From assembly GCA_013001965.1 (NCBI GenBank), contig JABDLA010000053.1:1-36778 (forward strand): a stretch of 36,778 bases of DNA, in the 5' to 3' direction. Shown piece by piece: positions 1-8,340 of the stretch. Position 1 is the first letter of the stretch. Each line of letters begins with the position of its first letter. Under the pieces are notes generated by a model. That model ran no database searches. It saw only the letters and a program-made list of their open reading frames with translations, and had not been told where the DNA came from. The DNA is from Flavobacteriaceae bacterium. GTDB lineage: Bacteria > Bacteroidota > Bacteroidia > Flavobacteriales > Flavobacteriaceae. The position numbers were made by a program, and so were the translations under genes.

Positions 1-2645
1 TCTGCAAATACGGCTTCTTTTTTAACACCTTCGGCTTGCTTCAGAATATTTTCCAATTGAATTCCAAAGGCCTCGATTTGCCTTAAATCCTGCCCCTTTA
101 CTTTGATACCCATCGGTGCCCTCATGCCAGTCTGTAGCATGACCAATCTGGTTTCAATGGGTTGTAGTTTAGGTGCCGAAGTAACACCAGGCAACTTGGT
201 GACTTTTACAATCTCATTCCATATATCATCAGGAGATTTGATTTCTGGCCGCCAGTTGCGATAAAATTCTCCGTTTCTATCTTCAATTAACTGAGATCGA
301 TCAATTGCCTTAAAAGGGACATTTTCGGTCGTATTAGGATTTGCTATAAAACTTCCGTTTATCAATTCAAATAATCCTTCATCATTAACTTTATAACGTT
401 GCTGTTTTCCATCCTCATTCAGCATATATTCGGGTTTATATTGAATGACATTCTCATACATTGACATCGGCGCTGGATCTAAAGCAGATTCTGTGCGACC
501 AGCTTTTCCAACAACGGTTTCAATTTCAGGGATACTGGCTACAGCCATATCCAGTTGTTGTAATACACGTTTATTTTCTTCAACACCCGAATGTGGCATG
601 GAGGTTGGCATGAGTAGAAAAGACCCTTCATTCAAGGATGGCATAAATTCTTTACCCGTATTTTTCATGATGAAAAATCCACCAATTACAAGTAGCGTTG
701 GAATGGACAAAAACAACATTTTGTTTTCGAGGCACCACCTTAAAATTTGTGTATAATAGGTTCTAAATAGAGTGAAAACACCCAATAAGCCAAAGCTGAT
801 TATACTTACAAATATTAGATTCCAAAAGATACTTTTATCAACGCCTAACGGACGCCAGTAGGTGGCCAGTAAAACTATAATTGCCAAAGCCGAAATTATT
901 ATATTGATAAGGTTCGCCTGTTTATTAGTTAACTTATTAAGATGCTTGAATATGCCTGTTACTCCAAAGGCTATCAAAATCAACCCTAACCAATACCCAT
1001 AAATCACCGAGATTATTCCAAATACTACAAGCAGGCTATTCAAAACATAATTAAAATTGGGTTTTCTGTTTTTCTTTTTGAATAAAAATGCCGCAAAGGG
1101 AGGAATTAAGAATAGTGCTACAATTATTGAAGCTGTCAATGCGAAGGTTTTGGTAAACGCCAATGGCCTGAACAGTTTGCCTTCTGCACCAATTAAAGTA
1201 AATACGGGGATAAAACTTATAATGGTGGTCATTACTGCGGTAAGGATCGCACCGGAAACTTCCGATGTTGCATTATAAACTACCGAGTTAACAGGAAGTC
1301 TATTTTTGTTTTCATCTAAATGCCTGATTATATTTTCTGAAAGAATAACACCTACATCCACCATGGTCCCAATGGCAATGGCAATTCCTGATAGCGCTAC
1401 AATATTAGCATCGACACCAAAGAGCTTCATTGCTATAAATACCATTAAAACAGCAACCGGCAATAAGCCAGAAATCAAAATAGAAGCGCGAAGGTTAAAC
1501 ACCATTATGATGATGACAAGGATGGTGATTAATATTTCCAATGTTAAAGCTTCATTGAGTGTACCTAAAGTTTCCTGTATAAGTTCTGTTCGATCATAAA
1601 ATGGAATAATAGTTAATTGTGATGTCCTTCCATCGGCTAGTACTTTTGTAGGTAAGCCAGCACTTAGTTCATTGATCTTATCTTTGACATTATTAATGAC
1701 CTCCATAGGATTTGCACCGTATCGCGCCACAACAACCCCACCTACTACTTCTGCTCCCTCTTTGTCCAATATGCCTCTTCTTGTGGAAGGTCCTAATGAA
1801 ACTTTACCTATATCCTTAATTTTGATGGCCGTAAAATCCTCGGAAGTAATAACCGCGTTTTCTATATCAGAAATGGATTTTACATAACCTAAGCCACGAA
1901 CTAAATATTCTGCCTGGTTGATTTCTAATGTTTGGGCACCGATATCCCTATTACTGTCTTTAACCGCCTGAACAACATGGTGAAGGCTTACATTATACTG
2001 CCGCATCAATTCCGGATCAACATCTACCTGATATTCCTGAACATAACCCCCAATAGAGGCCACTTCCGAAACGCCACTGGCAGACGATAAGGCATATTTC
2101 ACATAAAAATCCTGGATGCTCCTAAGTTCATGAAGATCCCATCCTCCCGTAACCTTACCATTCTCGTCTCGACCTTCTAATGTATACCAAAAGATTTGGC
2201 CTAAACCCGTTGCATCTGGGCCTAGGGCGGGATTAACACCTTCAGGTAATAACCCACTTGGCAAAGAATTTAATTTTTCCAGAATACGACTTCGGCTCCA
2301 ATAGAACTCTATATCTTCTTCAAAAATGATGTAGATGCTTGAAAAACCAAACATAGATGAACTCCTAATGGTTTTGACGCCAGGAATACCAAGCAATGAT
2401 GTCGTTAATGGATAACTGATCTGGTCTTCTATATCTTGAGGTGAACGACCATCCCATTTGGTAAAAACAATTTGTTGATTTTCTCCAATATCAGGTATGG
2501 CATCCACGGCCACAGGATCATTAGGTAAAAACCCGATATCCCAGTTAAAAGGCGCATTAATTGTTCCCCATCCTATAAAAAGAAGGAGCATTAAAACTGC
2601 AACGAGTTTATTTTCTATTAAGAATTTTATGCTTTTATTCAGCAT
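1..2645 (-). CDS. cusA: CusA/CzcA-family heavy-metal RND efflux pump, 3' end beyond window
   Basis: Inner-membrane proton-driven pump subunit of a tripartite Cu(I)/Ag(I) efflux system. The frame is open from an ATG at 2645 to the left edge, about 881 codons, so the C-terminus is missing (family about 1,040 residues or more). A hydrophobic first helix is followed by the porter-domain text IPDIGENQQIVFTKWDGRSP. The TM4 motif GTMVDVGVILSEN carries the proton-relay Asp of metal RND pumps. Three methionines match the CusA metal-binding triad by local context: M679 (in LLMPTSMP), M729 (in APMSMYENV) and M836 (in LVMLQTGMRAP), which favours Cu(I)/Ag(I) over Zn/Co/Ni. An insert of roughly 60 residues lies between the second and third Met compared with E. 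coli CusA. It follows the HYC/CC/PPP gene in the same direction, with a structured spacer between them. Family assignment is firm; metal specificity is inferred. Confidence 0.93.
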   Translation of the reverse strand, partial: MLNKSIKFLIENKLVAVLMLLLFIGWGTINAPFNWDIGFLPNDPVAVDAIPDIGENQQIVFTKWDGRSPQDIEDQISYPLTTSLLGIPGVKTIRSSSMFGFSSIYIIFEEDIEFYWSRSRILEKLNSLPSGLLPEGVNPALGPDATGLGQIFWYTLEGRDENGKVTGGWDLHELRSIQDFYVKYALSSASGVSEVASIGGYVQEYQVDVDPELMRQYNVSLHHVVQAVKDSNRDIGAQTLEINQAEYLVRGLGYVKSISDIENAVITSEDFTAIKIKDIGKVSLGPSTRRGILDKEGAEVVGGVVVARYGANPMEVINNVKDKINELSAGLPTKVLADGRTSQLTIIPFYDRTELIQETLGTLNEALTLEILITILVIIIMVFNLRASILISGLLPVAVLMVFIAMKLFGVDANIVALSGIAIAIGTMVDVGVILSENIIRHLDENKNRLPVNSVVYNATSEVSGAILTAVMTTIISFIPVFTLIGAEGKLFRPLAFTKTFALTASIIVALFLIPPFAAFLFKKKNRKPNFNYVLNSLLVVFGIISVIYGYWLGLILIAFGVTGIFKHLNKLTNKQANLINIIISALAIIVLLATYWRPLGVDKSIFWNLIFVSIISFGLLGVFTLFRTYYTQILRWCLENKMLFLSIPTLLVIGGFFIMKNTGKEFMPSLNEGSFLLMPTSMPHSGVEENKRVLQQLDMAVASIPEIETVVGKAGRTESALDPAPMSMYENVIQYKPEYMLNEDGKQQRYKVNDEGLFELINGSFIANPNTTENVPFKAIDRSQLIEDRNGEFYRNWRPEIKSPDDIWNEIVKVTKLPGVTSAPKLQPIETRLVMLQTGMRAPMGIKVKGQDLRQIEAFGIQLENILKQAEGVKKEAVFA

Positions 2646-2648
2646 GTG

Positions 2649-2757
2649 ATTTGATTATTAAAGGGTTAGACTTCGTAACAGGAATTTCCTGAATACAACA
2701 ATTGGTCCTTATGAAATAATGACACAGGACGTTAAGGTCTAATTTTAATAATCAAAT
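2649..2757. repeat. Nested inverted repeats between the HYC/CC/PPP gene and cusA
   Basis: A perfect 14-bp inverted repeat, ATTTGATTATTAAA (2649-2662) and its complement (2744-2757), brackets the spacer. Inside it TTAGAC (2666-2671) pairs with GTCTAA (2737-2742). Further in are the palindrome CAGGAATTTCCTG (2679-2691) and GTCCT/AGGAC (2705-2709 and 2726-2730). An alternative helix, TCCTG (2687-2691) with CAGGA (2725-2729), excludes both inner ones. The right arm covers the stop codon of the upstream gene. As RNA this would fold into a branched element in the mRNA of the metal-efflux operon. It could be an RNA-processing or regulatory structure, or a small MITE-like palindrome. The pairing is seen directly; the role is unknown. 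Confidence 0.6.
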
Positions 2758-3162
2758 TAAATAAGACTCATCAAGCTTGTATATCGGCCTGACAATGAGC
2801 GGAGGCGGGTATTCTGAAAAGTTTGTTTCTTTATCAACTAACTCCTCAAATCCGTTAATGAAAGTATGTATAAATGAAACGAGAAATATTTGCTTGTCGA
2901 TAGAAAGATCATTAAAAGAAATTTTTAATTCATTCTGACCTTCGATGACCAGTTGCTCATCACTACAGCAGTTTTTCTTCATGATTTCGCATGCTGTGTC
3001 TGATGCTGTCATTTCCATGCCGCAGCTATCTGCTTTCTGGAAAAAGGCAGTATCTACAAGAACATCGCCACAGTAATGCATACCAACAGTAAATGAGGTT
3101 GTAGACACAAGGACTACGAACGCCATAAACACCGATACTATTTTTTGCAAAAATCGTTTCAT
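2752..3162 (-). CDS. HYC_CC_PP-type small exported protein
   Basis: A 136-residue protein with an N-terminal hydrophobic signal (about residues 5-27). It matches the Bacteroidota pattern HYC...CC...PPP: HYCGD near residue 29, adjacent cysteines near 65-66 and YPPPLI near 118-123. Further cysteines sit in between (DSCGMEM, TACE). The family has no established biochemical role. Cys, His and Met residues plus its place directly upstream of the CusA-like pump suggest periplasmic metal handling, which is inference. I chose the ATG at 3162 over the GTG one codon upstream. A TAATTTTG -7 box (3169-3176) with TTG 17 bases further upstream lies very close to the start, so the mRNA may be almost leaderless. 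Confidence 0.75.
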   Translation of the reverse strand: MKRFLQKIVSVFMAFVVLVSTTSFTVGMHYCGDVLVDTAFFQKADSCGMEMTASDTACEIMKKNCCSDEQLVIEGQNELKISFNDLSIDKQIFLVSFIHTFINGFEELVDKETNFSEYPPPLIVRPIYKLDESYLI

Positions 3163-3222
3163 CACCTACAAAATTAGCAAATTATAAATAAAACAATGAA
3201 TTTTATAAAAATCTTAACGCCC

Positions 3223-3651
3223 TTATCTTTTTATCTTATCATAGTAAAACGCTGGTAATAAGATCAATAGCAATAATGGCTGAATTAAAAATCTACGAAT
3301 ATTAAAAAAGATATAATAGTCTTCCTGCCTGGGGTTTATCACAAAATATAAAAAGAATAAAAGAAGAATAACATAAGCGATCCCGTATAGGATCGAGGCA
3401 AATCTAATAACACCCTTATCCCGAAATACCTGGAAAAGGATCCATAAAGAAATGCCGGTATTCAAAGCATAACGCAAGGTAGTAAATAAGGTGAGTTTCA
3501 AAGTTTCCCGCCTTGGTGAATCAATATACAAATAGTCGTTTTTAAAAAACTGAAGGTAAGGATCGTAAAATAGATAATCTTCAAAAAACCGGATCATTGC
3601 CAATGCCACAAGTGATAAAGCGAGCCATATGTAACGTGTGTTTTTAGACAT
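3223..3651 (-). CDS. Exosortase F system-associated membrane protein
   Basis: A 142-residue integral membrane protein with four predicted helices: about residues 8-24, 55-75, 81-104 and 119-136. It matches the small protein that regularly accompanies XrtF in flavobacteria in length, hydrophobicity and position directly downstream. Its start overlaps the xrtF stop by 8 bases (3644-3651), indicating translational coupling. The biochemical role is unknown; it may assist XrtF in the inner membrane. The assignment rests more on context and general character than on a catalytic motif. Confidence 0.8.
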   Translation of the reverse strand: MSKNTRYIWLALSLVALAMIRFFEDYLFYDPYLQFFKNDYLYIDSPRRETLKLTLFTTLRYALNTGISLWILFQVFRDKGVIRFASILYGIAYVILLLFFLYFVINPRQEDYYIFFNIRRFLIQPLLLLILLPAFYYDKIKR

Positions 3652-4195
3652 CCCTTAAATGTGATATGGTGTATCGCCTTACCCAGACCATCCAGAGAAC
3701 AAATACCAATCCGTAGATGATCAAAGGAAAAATTACGGTATGTAATATTTCACGCCGCCACGGATAATGGAATAAGCCAATAGATAAAATAGCAATACGG
3801 ATCAAGTTGACCGAGTAGATCAACACACTGCCAGCCAATATATAGATCGCTGTTCGTTTCAAAGTTCCTGCAAAGGCAATAATGAAGGAAACAAATAAAA
3901 TGATGACACTTATTGAATTACAGCCTTCTATGACCCTGGCCACAAATTTATTGTTGATGATCAGCTTCATTGAAGGTTCATCTGGATGAGCCTGGATGGA
4001 AGCATCATAGCCAACACTATCGATTATTAATTCACTCTGCCGTGCTGTGAGATTGGTAATATAATCGGGGTAATATTTTGACCCATCAGAAAGATCGAGA
4101 TAAAATTTATAACTCATGGTTAAAATAATATACACCGTCAGGAACGTAATTATAAATTTTATAACCGACTTATATTTTTTAAAAAGTGTCTTCAA
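3644..4195 (-). CDS. xrtF: Exosortase family protein XrtF
   Basis: Integral membrane cysteine transpeptidase of the exosortase/archaeosortase superfamily, thought to cleave and re-anchor proteins carrying a C-terminal sorting signal. It has 183 residues. The catalytic set is visible: C92 in EGCNSIS, R133 in NLIRIAIL and H152 in ILHTVIF. Hydrophobic helices lie at about 12-30, 93-110, 115-142 and 152-172. The start is TTG at 4195: an in-frame stop lies upstream with no ATG, and the next ATG (residue 27) would remove the first helix. It is co-transcribed with the exosortase F-associated gene and divergent from the GAF gene. No substrate with an obvious matching C-terminal signal is visible nearby. 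Confidence 0.9.
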   Translation of the reverse strand: MKTLFKKYKSVIKFIITFLTVYIILTMSYKFYLDLSDGSKYYPDYITNLTARQSELIIDSVGYDASIQAHPDEPSMKLIINNKFVARVIEGCNSISVIILFVSFIIAFAGTLKRTAIYILAGSVLIYSVNLIRIAILSIGLFHYPWRREILHTVIFPLIIYGLVFVLWMVWVRRYTISHLRDV

Positions 4196-4284
4196 ATGAC
4201 TTTCTCTAATAGGGTTTAAATTTACAGAATATCATACCCTCAAAATTGAATGAAATTAGATACTTTTACTAAAATTTTCAACAT

Positions 4285-4740
4285 ATGAATTTTGAGAACC
4301 TTCAGCCAAAAGTAGCCGAAATAGTTTCAACTGCAAATGAAACTGTTGAAAATCGCTTATATCAAATTTGTAGGTTGCTCCAGGAGCAAGTCCCCTATTA
4401 TGATTGGGTTGGATTTTATTTTAAGAACGGTGATAAAAATGAACTTAAACTTGGGCCTTATGTTGGTGAACCAACAGATCATACCATCATTCCTTTCGGA
4501 AAAGGAATTTGCGGGCAGGTGGCTCTGAGCAATGAAAATTTTGTAGTGCCCGATGTAAATGCCCAGGACAATTATATCGCCTGCAGCATACATGTAAAAG
4601 CAGAGATCGTTGTCCCCATATTTGTGAATGGTGAGAATATCGGACAGATCGATATCGATTCCAATACGGCTGATCCCTTTACTGAAAAAGATGAACGCCT
4701 TCTGGAGTTTGTTTGTCTTGAAGTATCAAAACTTTTGTAG
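4285..4740 (+). CDS. GAF-domain protein, free methionine-(R)-sulfoxide reductase-like
   Basis: A single GAF domain spans nearly all 151 residues. The block FGKGICGQVA...VVPDV...NYIACS...EIVVPIFVNGENIGQIDIDS is the fRMsr/MsrC signature. These enzymes reduce free methionine-R-sulfoxide in the cytoplasm. E. coli fRMsr uses Cys84, Cys94 and Cys118. By spacing, C76 and C100 here correspond to Cys94 and Cys118, while the position of Cys84 is H66, so a three-cysteine mechanism is not fully preserved. It lies 98 bases upstream of purH, which appears to have its own promoter, and is divergent from xrtF. The fold is confident; catalytic activity is less certain because of the missing Cys. Confidence 0.82.
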   Translation: MNFENLQPKVAEIVSTANETVENRLYQICRLLQEQVPYYDWVGFYFKNGDKNELKLGPYVGEPTDHTIIPFGKGICGQVALSNENFVVPDVNAQDNYIACSIHVKAEIVVPIFVNGENIGQIDIDSNTADPFTEKDERLLEFVCLEVSKLL

Positions 4741-4786
4741 TTGTTAATAACTCCTTCATTTGGTTGAAAAAACCAATTCATTTCAA

Positions 4787-4817
4787 TCTGATAAAAATTG
4801 GGATATCATTACATTTG
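4787..4817 (+). promoter_or_regulatory. Bacteroidota-type promoter of purH
   Basis: The sequence TACATTTG at 4810-4817 is an exact match to the -7 consensus TANNTTTG. TCTG at 4787-4790, 19 bases upstream, is one mismatch from the -33 TTTG. The -7 box ends 21 bases before the purH ATG. Predicted from consensus only. Confidence 0.5.
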
Positions 4818-4838
4818 TGTGCTTAAAGAGCATTCTCT

Positions 4839-6371
4839 ATGAGCAATTCAAAAACGATCAAATCTGCTTTAATTTCAGTCTTCAATAAATCGGGGCTTGA
4901 ACCTATTGTAAAACAACTTAACGACCTTGGTGTGACCATCTATTCAACCGGTGGTACACAAAAATTCATCAACGACCTTGGCATTGACGTCGTTCCTGTT
5001 GAAGACATTACTTCCTATCCTTCCATTCTTGGAGGCCGTGTTAAAACATTGCATCCCAAAGTCTTCGGAGGTATTTTAAACCGGCAAGAGAACAGCTCGG
5101 ATGTCGCCGAATTAAGCACTTATGAAATTCCCCAGATCGATGCCGTAATTGTAGATCTATATCCATTTGAGAAAACAGTAGCTTCAGGTGCCGGTGAAGT
5201 GGATATTATAGAAAAAATTGATATCGGTGGTATCTCCCTGATACGTGCGGCCGCGAAAAACTTTAGAGATGTTGTTTGTGTTTCTTCGGTCGATGACTAT
5301 CAGGAATTTCTTGATGTCATAACAGAGAATAATGGCGTACTCGATGAATCTCAACGAAAAAAGTTTGCGCGTAAAGCTTTTAATGTTTCCTCCCATTATG
5401 ATACGGCCATCTTCAATTATTTCAATAAAGGCGAAGATCAAACTGCCTTAAAATTAAGCGTGCTAGATGGCAAGGAATTACGCTATGGCGAAAACCCCCA
5501 TCAAAAAGGTTTTTTCTTTGGAGAATTTGATGCCTTGTTCACAAAACTGCACGGAAAAGAATTAAGCTATAATAATTTGCTGGATGTTGATGCTGCTGTC
5601 AATTTAATGAATGAATTTGAGGGAGAAGCACCAACCTTTGCCATCTTAAAACACAATAACGCCTGTGGATTGGCACAACGTGATACTGTTTACCAGGCGT
5701 ATTTAAGTGCATTGGCAGGTGATCCGGTTTCGGCTTTTGGCGGCATCTTGATTAGCAATACCGAAATCGATAAAGAAACGGCAGAGGAAATTCATAAGCT
5801 TTTCTGCGAAGTTGTCATTGCACCAAGCTTTTCATCAGAAGCTGAAGCTGTTTTAAAAGGAAAAAAGAATCGAATCCTTCTTAAACAAAAGCCATGTTCT
5901 TTACCCGACACTATTATCCGAACATGCTTAAATGGTGTTCTGGTTCAAGACAGAGATACAATTACCGATAGTTTGGAGCACATCACTAATGCGACCAGTA
6001 AATCACCTTCAGATGAGGAAATGGCCGACTTAATTTTCGCTTCCAAAATTTGCAAGCACACCAAATCAAATACTATCGTTTTGGCAAAGAACAGACAGCT
6101 TTGTGCCAGTGGTACCGGGCAAACCAGCCGTGTAGATGCATTAAATCAAGCCATTCATAAGGCCAAATCATTCTATTTTGATCTCGAGGGTGCCGTCATG
6201 GCGAGTGATGCCTTTTTTCCTTTTCCCGACTGTGTGGAGATTGCCGATAAGGCAGGTATCACGGCGGTCATTCAACCGGGAGGCTCCATTAAGGATCAAT
6301 TGAGTATTGATTATTGTGACACCCATGATCTCGCCATGATATTCACCGGGACACGTCATTTTAAGCATTAA
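4839..6371 (+). CDS. purH: Bifunctional AICAR formyltransferase/IMP cyclohydrolase
   Basis: Catalyses the last two steps of de novo purine synthesis: formylation of AICAR with 10-formyl-THF, then ring closure to IMP. It has 510 residues, normal for the family. The N-terminal MGS-like cyclohydrolase domain (about 1-150) contains YSTGGT, GGRVKTLHPKVFGG and IDIGGISLIRAAAKN. The formyltransferase domain (about 200-510) contains LRYGENPHQKG, the catalytic K271-H272 in LKHNNACGL, GTGQTSRVDA and ASDAFFPFPD. The ATG at 4839 gives the usual N-terminus. It is followed by the elongation operon on the same strand after 123 bases, with no clear terminator between. Nothing odd seen. Confidence 0.97.
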   Translation: MSNSKTIKSALISVFNKSGLEPIVKQLNDLGVTIYSTGGTQKFINDLGIDVVPVEDITSYPSILGGRVKTLHPKVFGGILNRQENSSDVAELSTYEIPQIDAVIVDLYPFEKTVASGAGEVDIIEKIDIGGISLIRAAAKNFRDVVCVSSVDDYQEFLDVITENNGVLDESQRKKFARKAFNVSSHYDTAIFNYFNKGEDQTALKLSVLDGKELRYGENPHQKGFFFGEFDALFTKLHGKELSYNNLLDVDAAVNLMNEFEGEAPTFAILKHNNACGLAQRDTVYQAYLSALAGDPVSAFGGILISNTEIDKETAEEIHKLFCEVVIAPSFSSEAEAVLKGKKNRILLKQKPCSLPDTIIRTCLNGVLVQDRDTITDSLEHITNATSKSPSDEEMADLIFASKICKHTKSNTIVLAKNRQLCASGTGQTSRVDALNQAIHKAKSFYFDLEGAVMASDAFFPFPDCVEIADKAGITAVIQPGGSIKDQLSIDYCDTHDLAMIFTGTRHFKH

Positions 6372-6494
6372 TTTTGTCCTCAAAAAATACAGCGTTTTTA
6401 AAAGTCCAGATTACCTTTAGTTTCGTATATTTTATTACATTTACAAATATTCAAATCAAGACAGTAACAACCCTCAGATAATTTAACTAAACGT

Positions 6495-7523
6495 ATGGGA
6501 TTTTTTGATTTCTTAACTGAAGAAATTGCAATAGATTTAGGCACAGCTAATACGCTTATCATTCACAACGATAAAGTTGTTGTTGATAGTCCTTCCATAG
6601 TCGCCAGAGACAGAATAACCGGAAAAATAATCGCAGTTGGTAAAGAGGCCAGCCTGATGCAGGGTAAAACCCATGAAAATATTAAGACCATACGGCCTTT
6701 GAAGGATGGTGTTATCGCCGATTTCGATGCAAGTGAGCAGATGATCAGTATGTTCATCAAAAACATCCCTGCCCTAAAAAAGAAATTATTTGCCCCGGCT
6801 TTACGAATGGTTATATGCATCCCTTCCGGAATTACCGAGGTTGAAATGCGAGCTGTGAAAGAATCGGCCGAACGTGTGAACGGTAAAGAGGTTTATCTTA
6901 TTCATGAACCCATGGCTGCCGCAATTGGTATTGGCGTTGATATCATGCAACCTAAGGGAAACATGATCGTTGATATTGGTGGCGGAACAACCGAAATTGC
7001 AGTGATCGCCCTTGGTGGCATTGTTTGTGACAAATCGGTTAAGGTTGCCGGAGATGTGTTTACCAACGATATCATTTATTATATGCGAACACAGCATAAT
7101 TTATATGTTGGTGATCGCACGGCGGAAAAAATAAAGATCCAGATTGGGGCAGCAACCGAAGACCTTGAATTGCCTCCTGAAGAAATGAGCGTTCAGGGAC
7201 GTGATTTGTTAACTGGTAAGCCAAAACAGGTTCAAATATCCTATCGTGAAATTGCAAAAGCCCTGGACAAGTCCATACTTAGGGTTGAAGATTCGGTCAT
7301 GGAAACCCTTTCGCAAACTCCTCCAGAACTCGCCGCTGATATCTACAATACCGGTATTTATTTGGCCGGTGGCGGATCGATGTTGAGAGGTCTTGATAAG
7401 CGATTGTCACAGAAAACAGACCTGCCCGTTTATATTGCAGAAGATCCTCTAAGAGCGGTGGTGCGCGGAACCGGAATTGTACTTAAAAATCTTACTAAAT
7501 ACAAAAGTGTATTGATAAAATAG
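6495..7523 (+). CDS. mreB: Rod shape-determining protein MreB
   Basis: Actin-like ATPase that forms membrane-associated filaments guiding lateral cell-wall synthesis. It has 342 residues, full length. The actin-fold motifs are present: phosphate 1 IAIDLGTANTLI (about 12-23), phosphate 2 VDIGGGTTEIAV (about 158-169) and the adenosine motif YLAGGGSMLRGL (about 292-303). A short amphipathic start MGFFDFLTEE suits membrane binding. It is the first gene of mreBCD-mrdA-rodA and lies 10 bases before mreC. Upstream, TACATTTA at 6436-6443 is one mismatch from the TANNTTTG box and could be the operon promoter. Confidence 0.97.
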   Translation: MGFFDFLTEEIAIDLGTANTLIIHNDKVVVDSPSIVARDRITGKIIAVGKEASLMQGKTHENIKTIRPLKDGVIADFDASEQMISMFIKNIPALKKKLFAPALRMVICIPSGITEVEMRAVKESAERVNGKEVYLIHEPMAAAIGIGVDIMQPKGNMIVDIGGGTTEIAVIALGGIVCDKSVKVAGDVFTNDIIYYMRTQHNLYVGDRTAEKIKIQIGAATEDLELPPEEMSVQGRDLLTGKPKQVQISYREIAKALDKSILRVEDSVMETLSQTPPELAADIYNTGIYLAGGGSMLRGLDKRLSQKTDLPVYIAEDPLRAVVRGTGIVLKNLTKYKSVLIK

Positions 7524-7533
7524 AGCTTGACTC

Positions 7534-8340
7534 ATGCAACAAATCATCAATTTCTTCATTAGAAACAAAACCTTTCTATTGTTCTTGTTGCTTTTTTCAA
7601 TCTCCATTTTTTTAACCATTCAGTCGCATTCCTATCACAAAAGCAAATTCATTAATTCGGCCAATTTCTTGACTGGTGGGGTTTATGAATCTGTAAATAA
7701 TATCAGCCAGTATTTTGGTTTGAAGGAAGAAAACCAGAAACTCCTCGAGGAAAACAATAATCTCAAGTCGCTATTATTTAATGCCGAAGGAAACCTAGAA
7801 ATCGATTCTTCATATGGCGGTTCTTATGTTTTAACTTCAGCCCAGGTCTTTAAAAACAGCTACTCGGCTTCAAACAATTATCTCACGATCAATAAAGGAA
7901 AAAAAGACAGTATTAAGGAAGATTTTGGAGTTATAACTTCAAAAGGGATTGTTGGAATCATCGACAATACTTCAAATAATTATGCAAGGGTCATGTCAAT
8001 CTTGAATACGAATAGTCGTGTTAACGCCCAATTAAAAAAAACCAATCATTTTGGAACGCTGACCTGGAATACCAATTCGCCCGAAATCGTTCAACTCATC
8101 GATATTCCTAAACAGGCTCCTATTCAAGCAGGTGATACGGTGATCACAGGAGGGCGGTCAACTATTTTCCCAAAGGGTATTCCTATTGGAGTAGTTCTCT
8201 CTTATGCTCTTGACGACACCGAAAATTATTTTACAATCGATTTAAAACTGTTCAATGACATGACCAATATTGGACATGTTCATATTGTCGAGAATAAAGA
8301 TGCCGGAGAAATAAAGAAACTCGATACCAGGGATGAATAA
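7534..8340 (+). CDS. mreC: Rod shape-determining protein MreC
   Basis: Periplasmic elongasome scaffold anchored in the inner membrane; it binds and activates the PBP2-RodA pair. It has 268 residues: one N-terminal transmembrane helix (about 12-30), a coiled coil (about 60-85, KEENQKLLEENNNLKSLL), then the paired beta-barrel domains with VITSKGIVGIID (about 130-141), TNSRVNAQLK and DTVITGGRSTIFPKGIPIG (about 206-224). It lies second in the operon, and its stop overlaps the mreD start by 8 bases, indicating coupled translation. Family and function are confident. Confidence 0.93.
   Translation: MQQIINFFIRNKTFLLFLLLFSISIFLTIQSHSYHKSKFINSANFLTGGVYESVNNISQYFGLKEENQKLLEENNNLKSLLFNAEGNLEIDSSYGGSYVLTSAQVFKNSYSASNNYLTINKGKKDSIKEDFGVITSKGIVGIIDNTSNNYARVMSILNTNSRVNAQLKKTNHFGTLTWNTNSPEIVQLIDIPKQAPIQAGDTVITGGRSTIFPKGIPIGVVLSYALDDTENYFTIDLKLFNDMTNIGHVHIVENKDAGEIKKLDTRDE

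Noticed and set aside
445-1887. Several plus-strand frames of 70-103 codons
   Set aside because: They lie opposite the continuous cusA frame on the minus strand, which reads without a stop to the window edge.
4760-4776. Hairpin TTGGTT/AACCAA after the GAF gene as a terminator
   Set aside because: The stem is only 6 bp, AT-rich, and is not followed by a clear T run on either strand.
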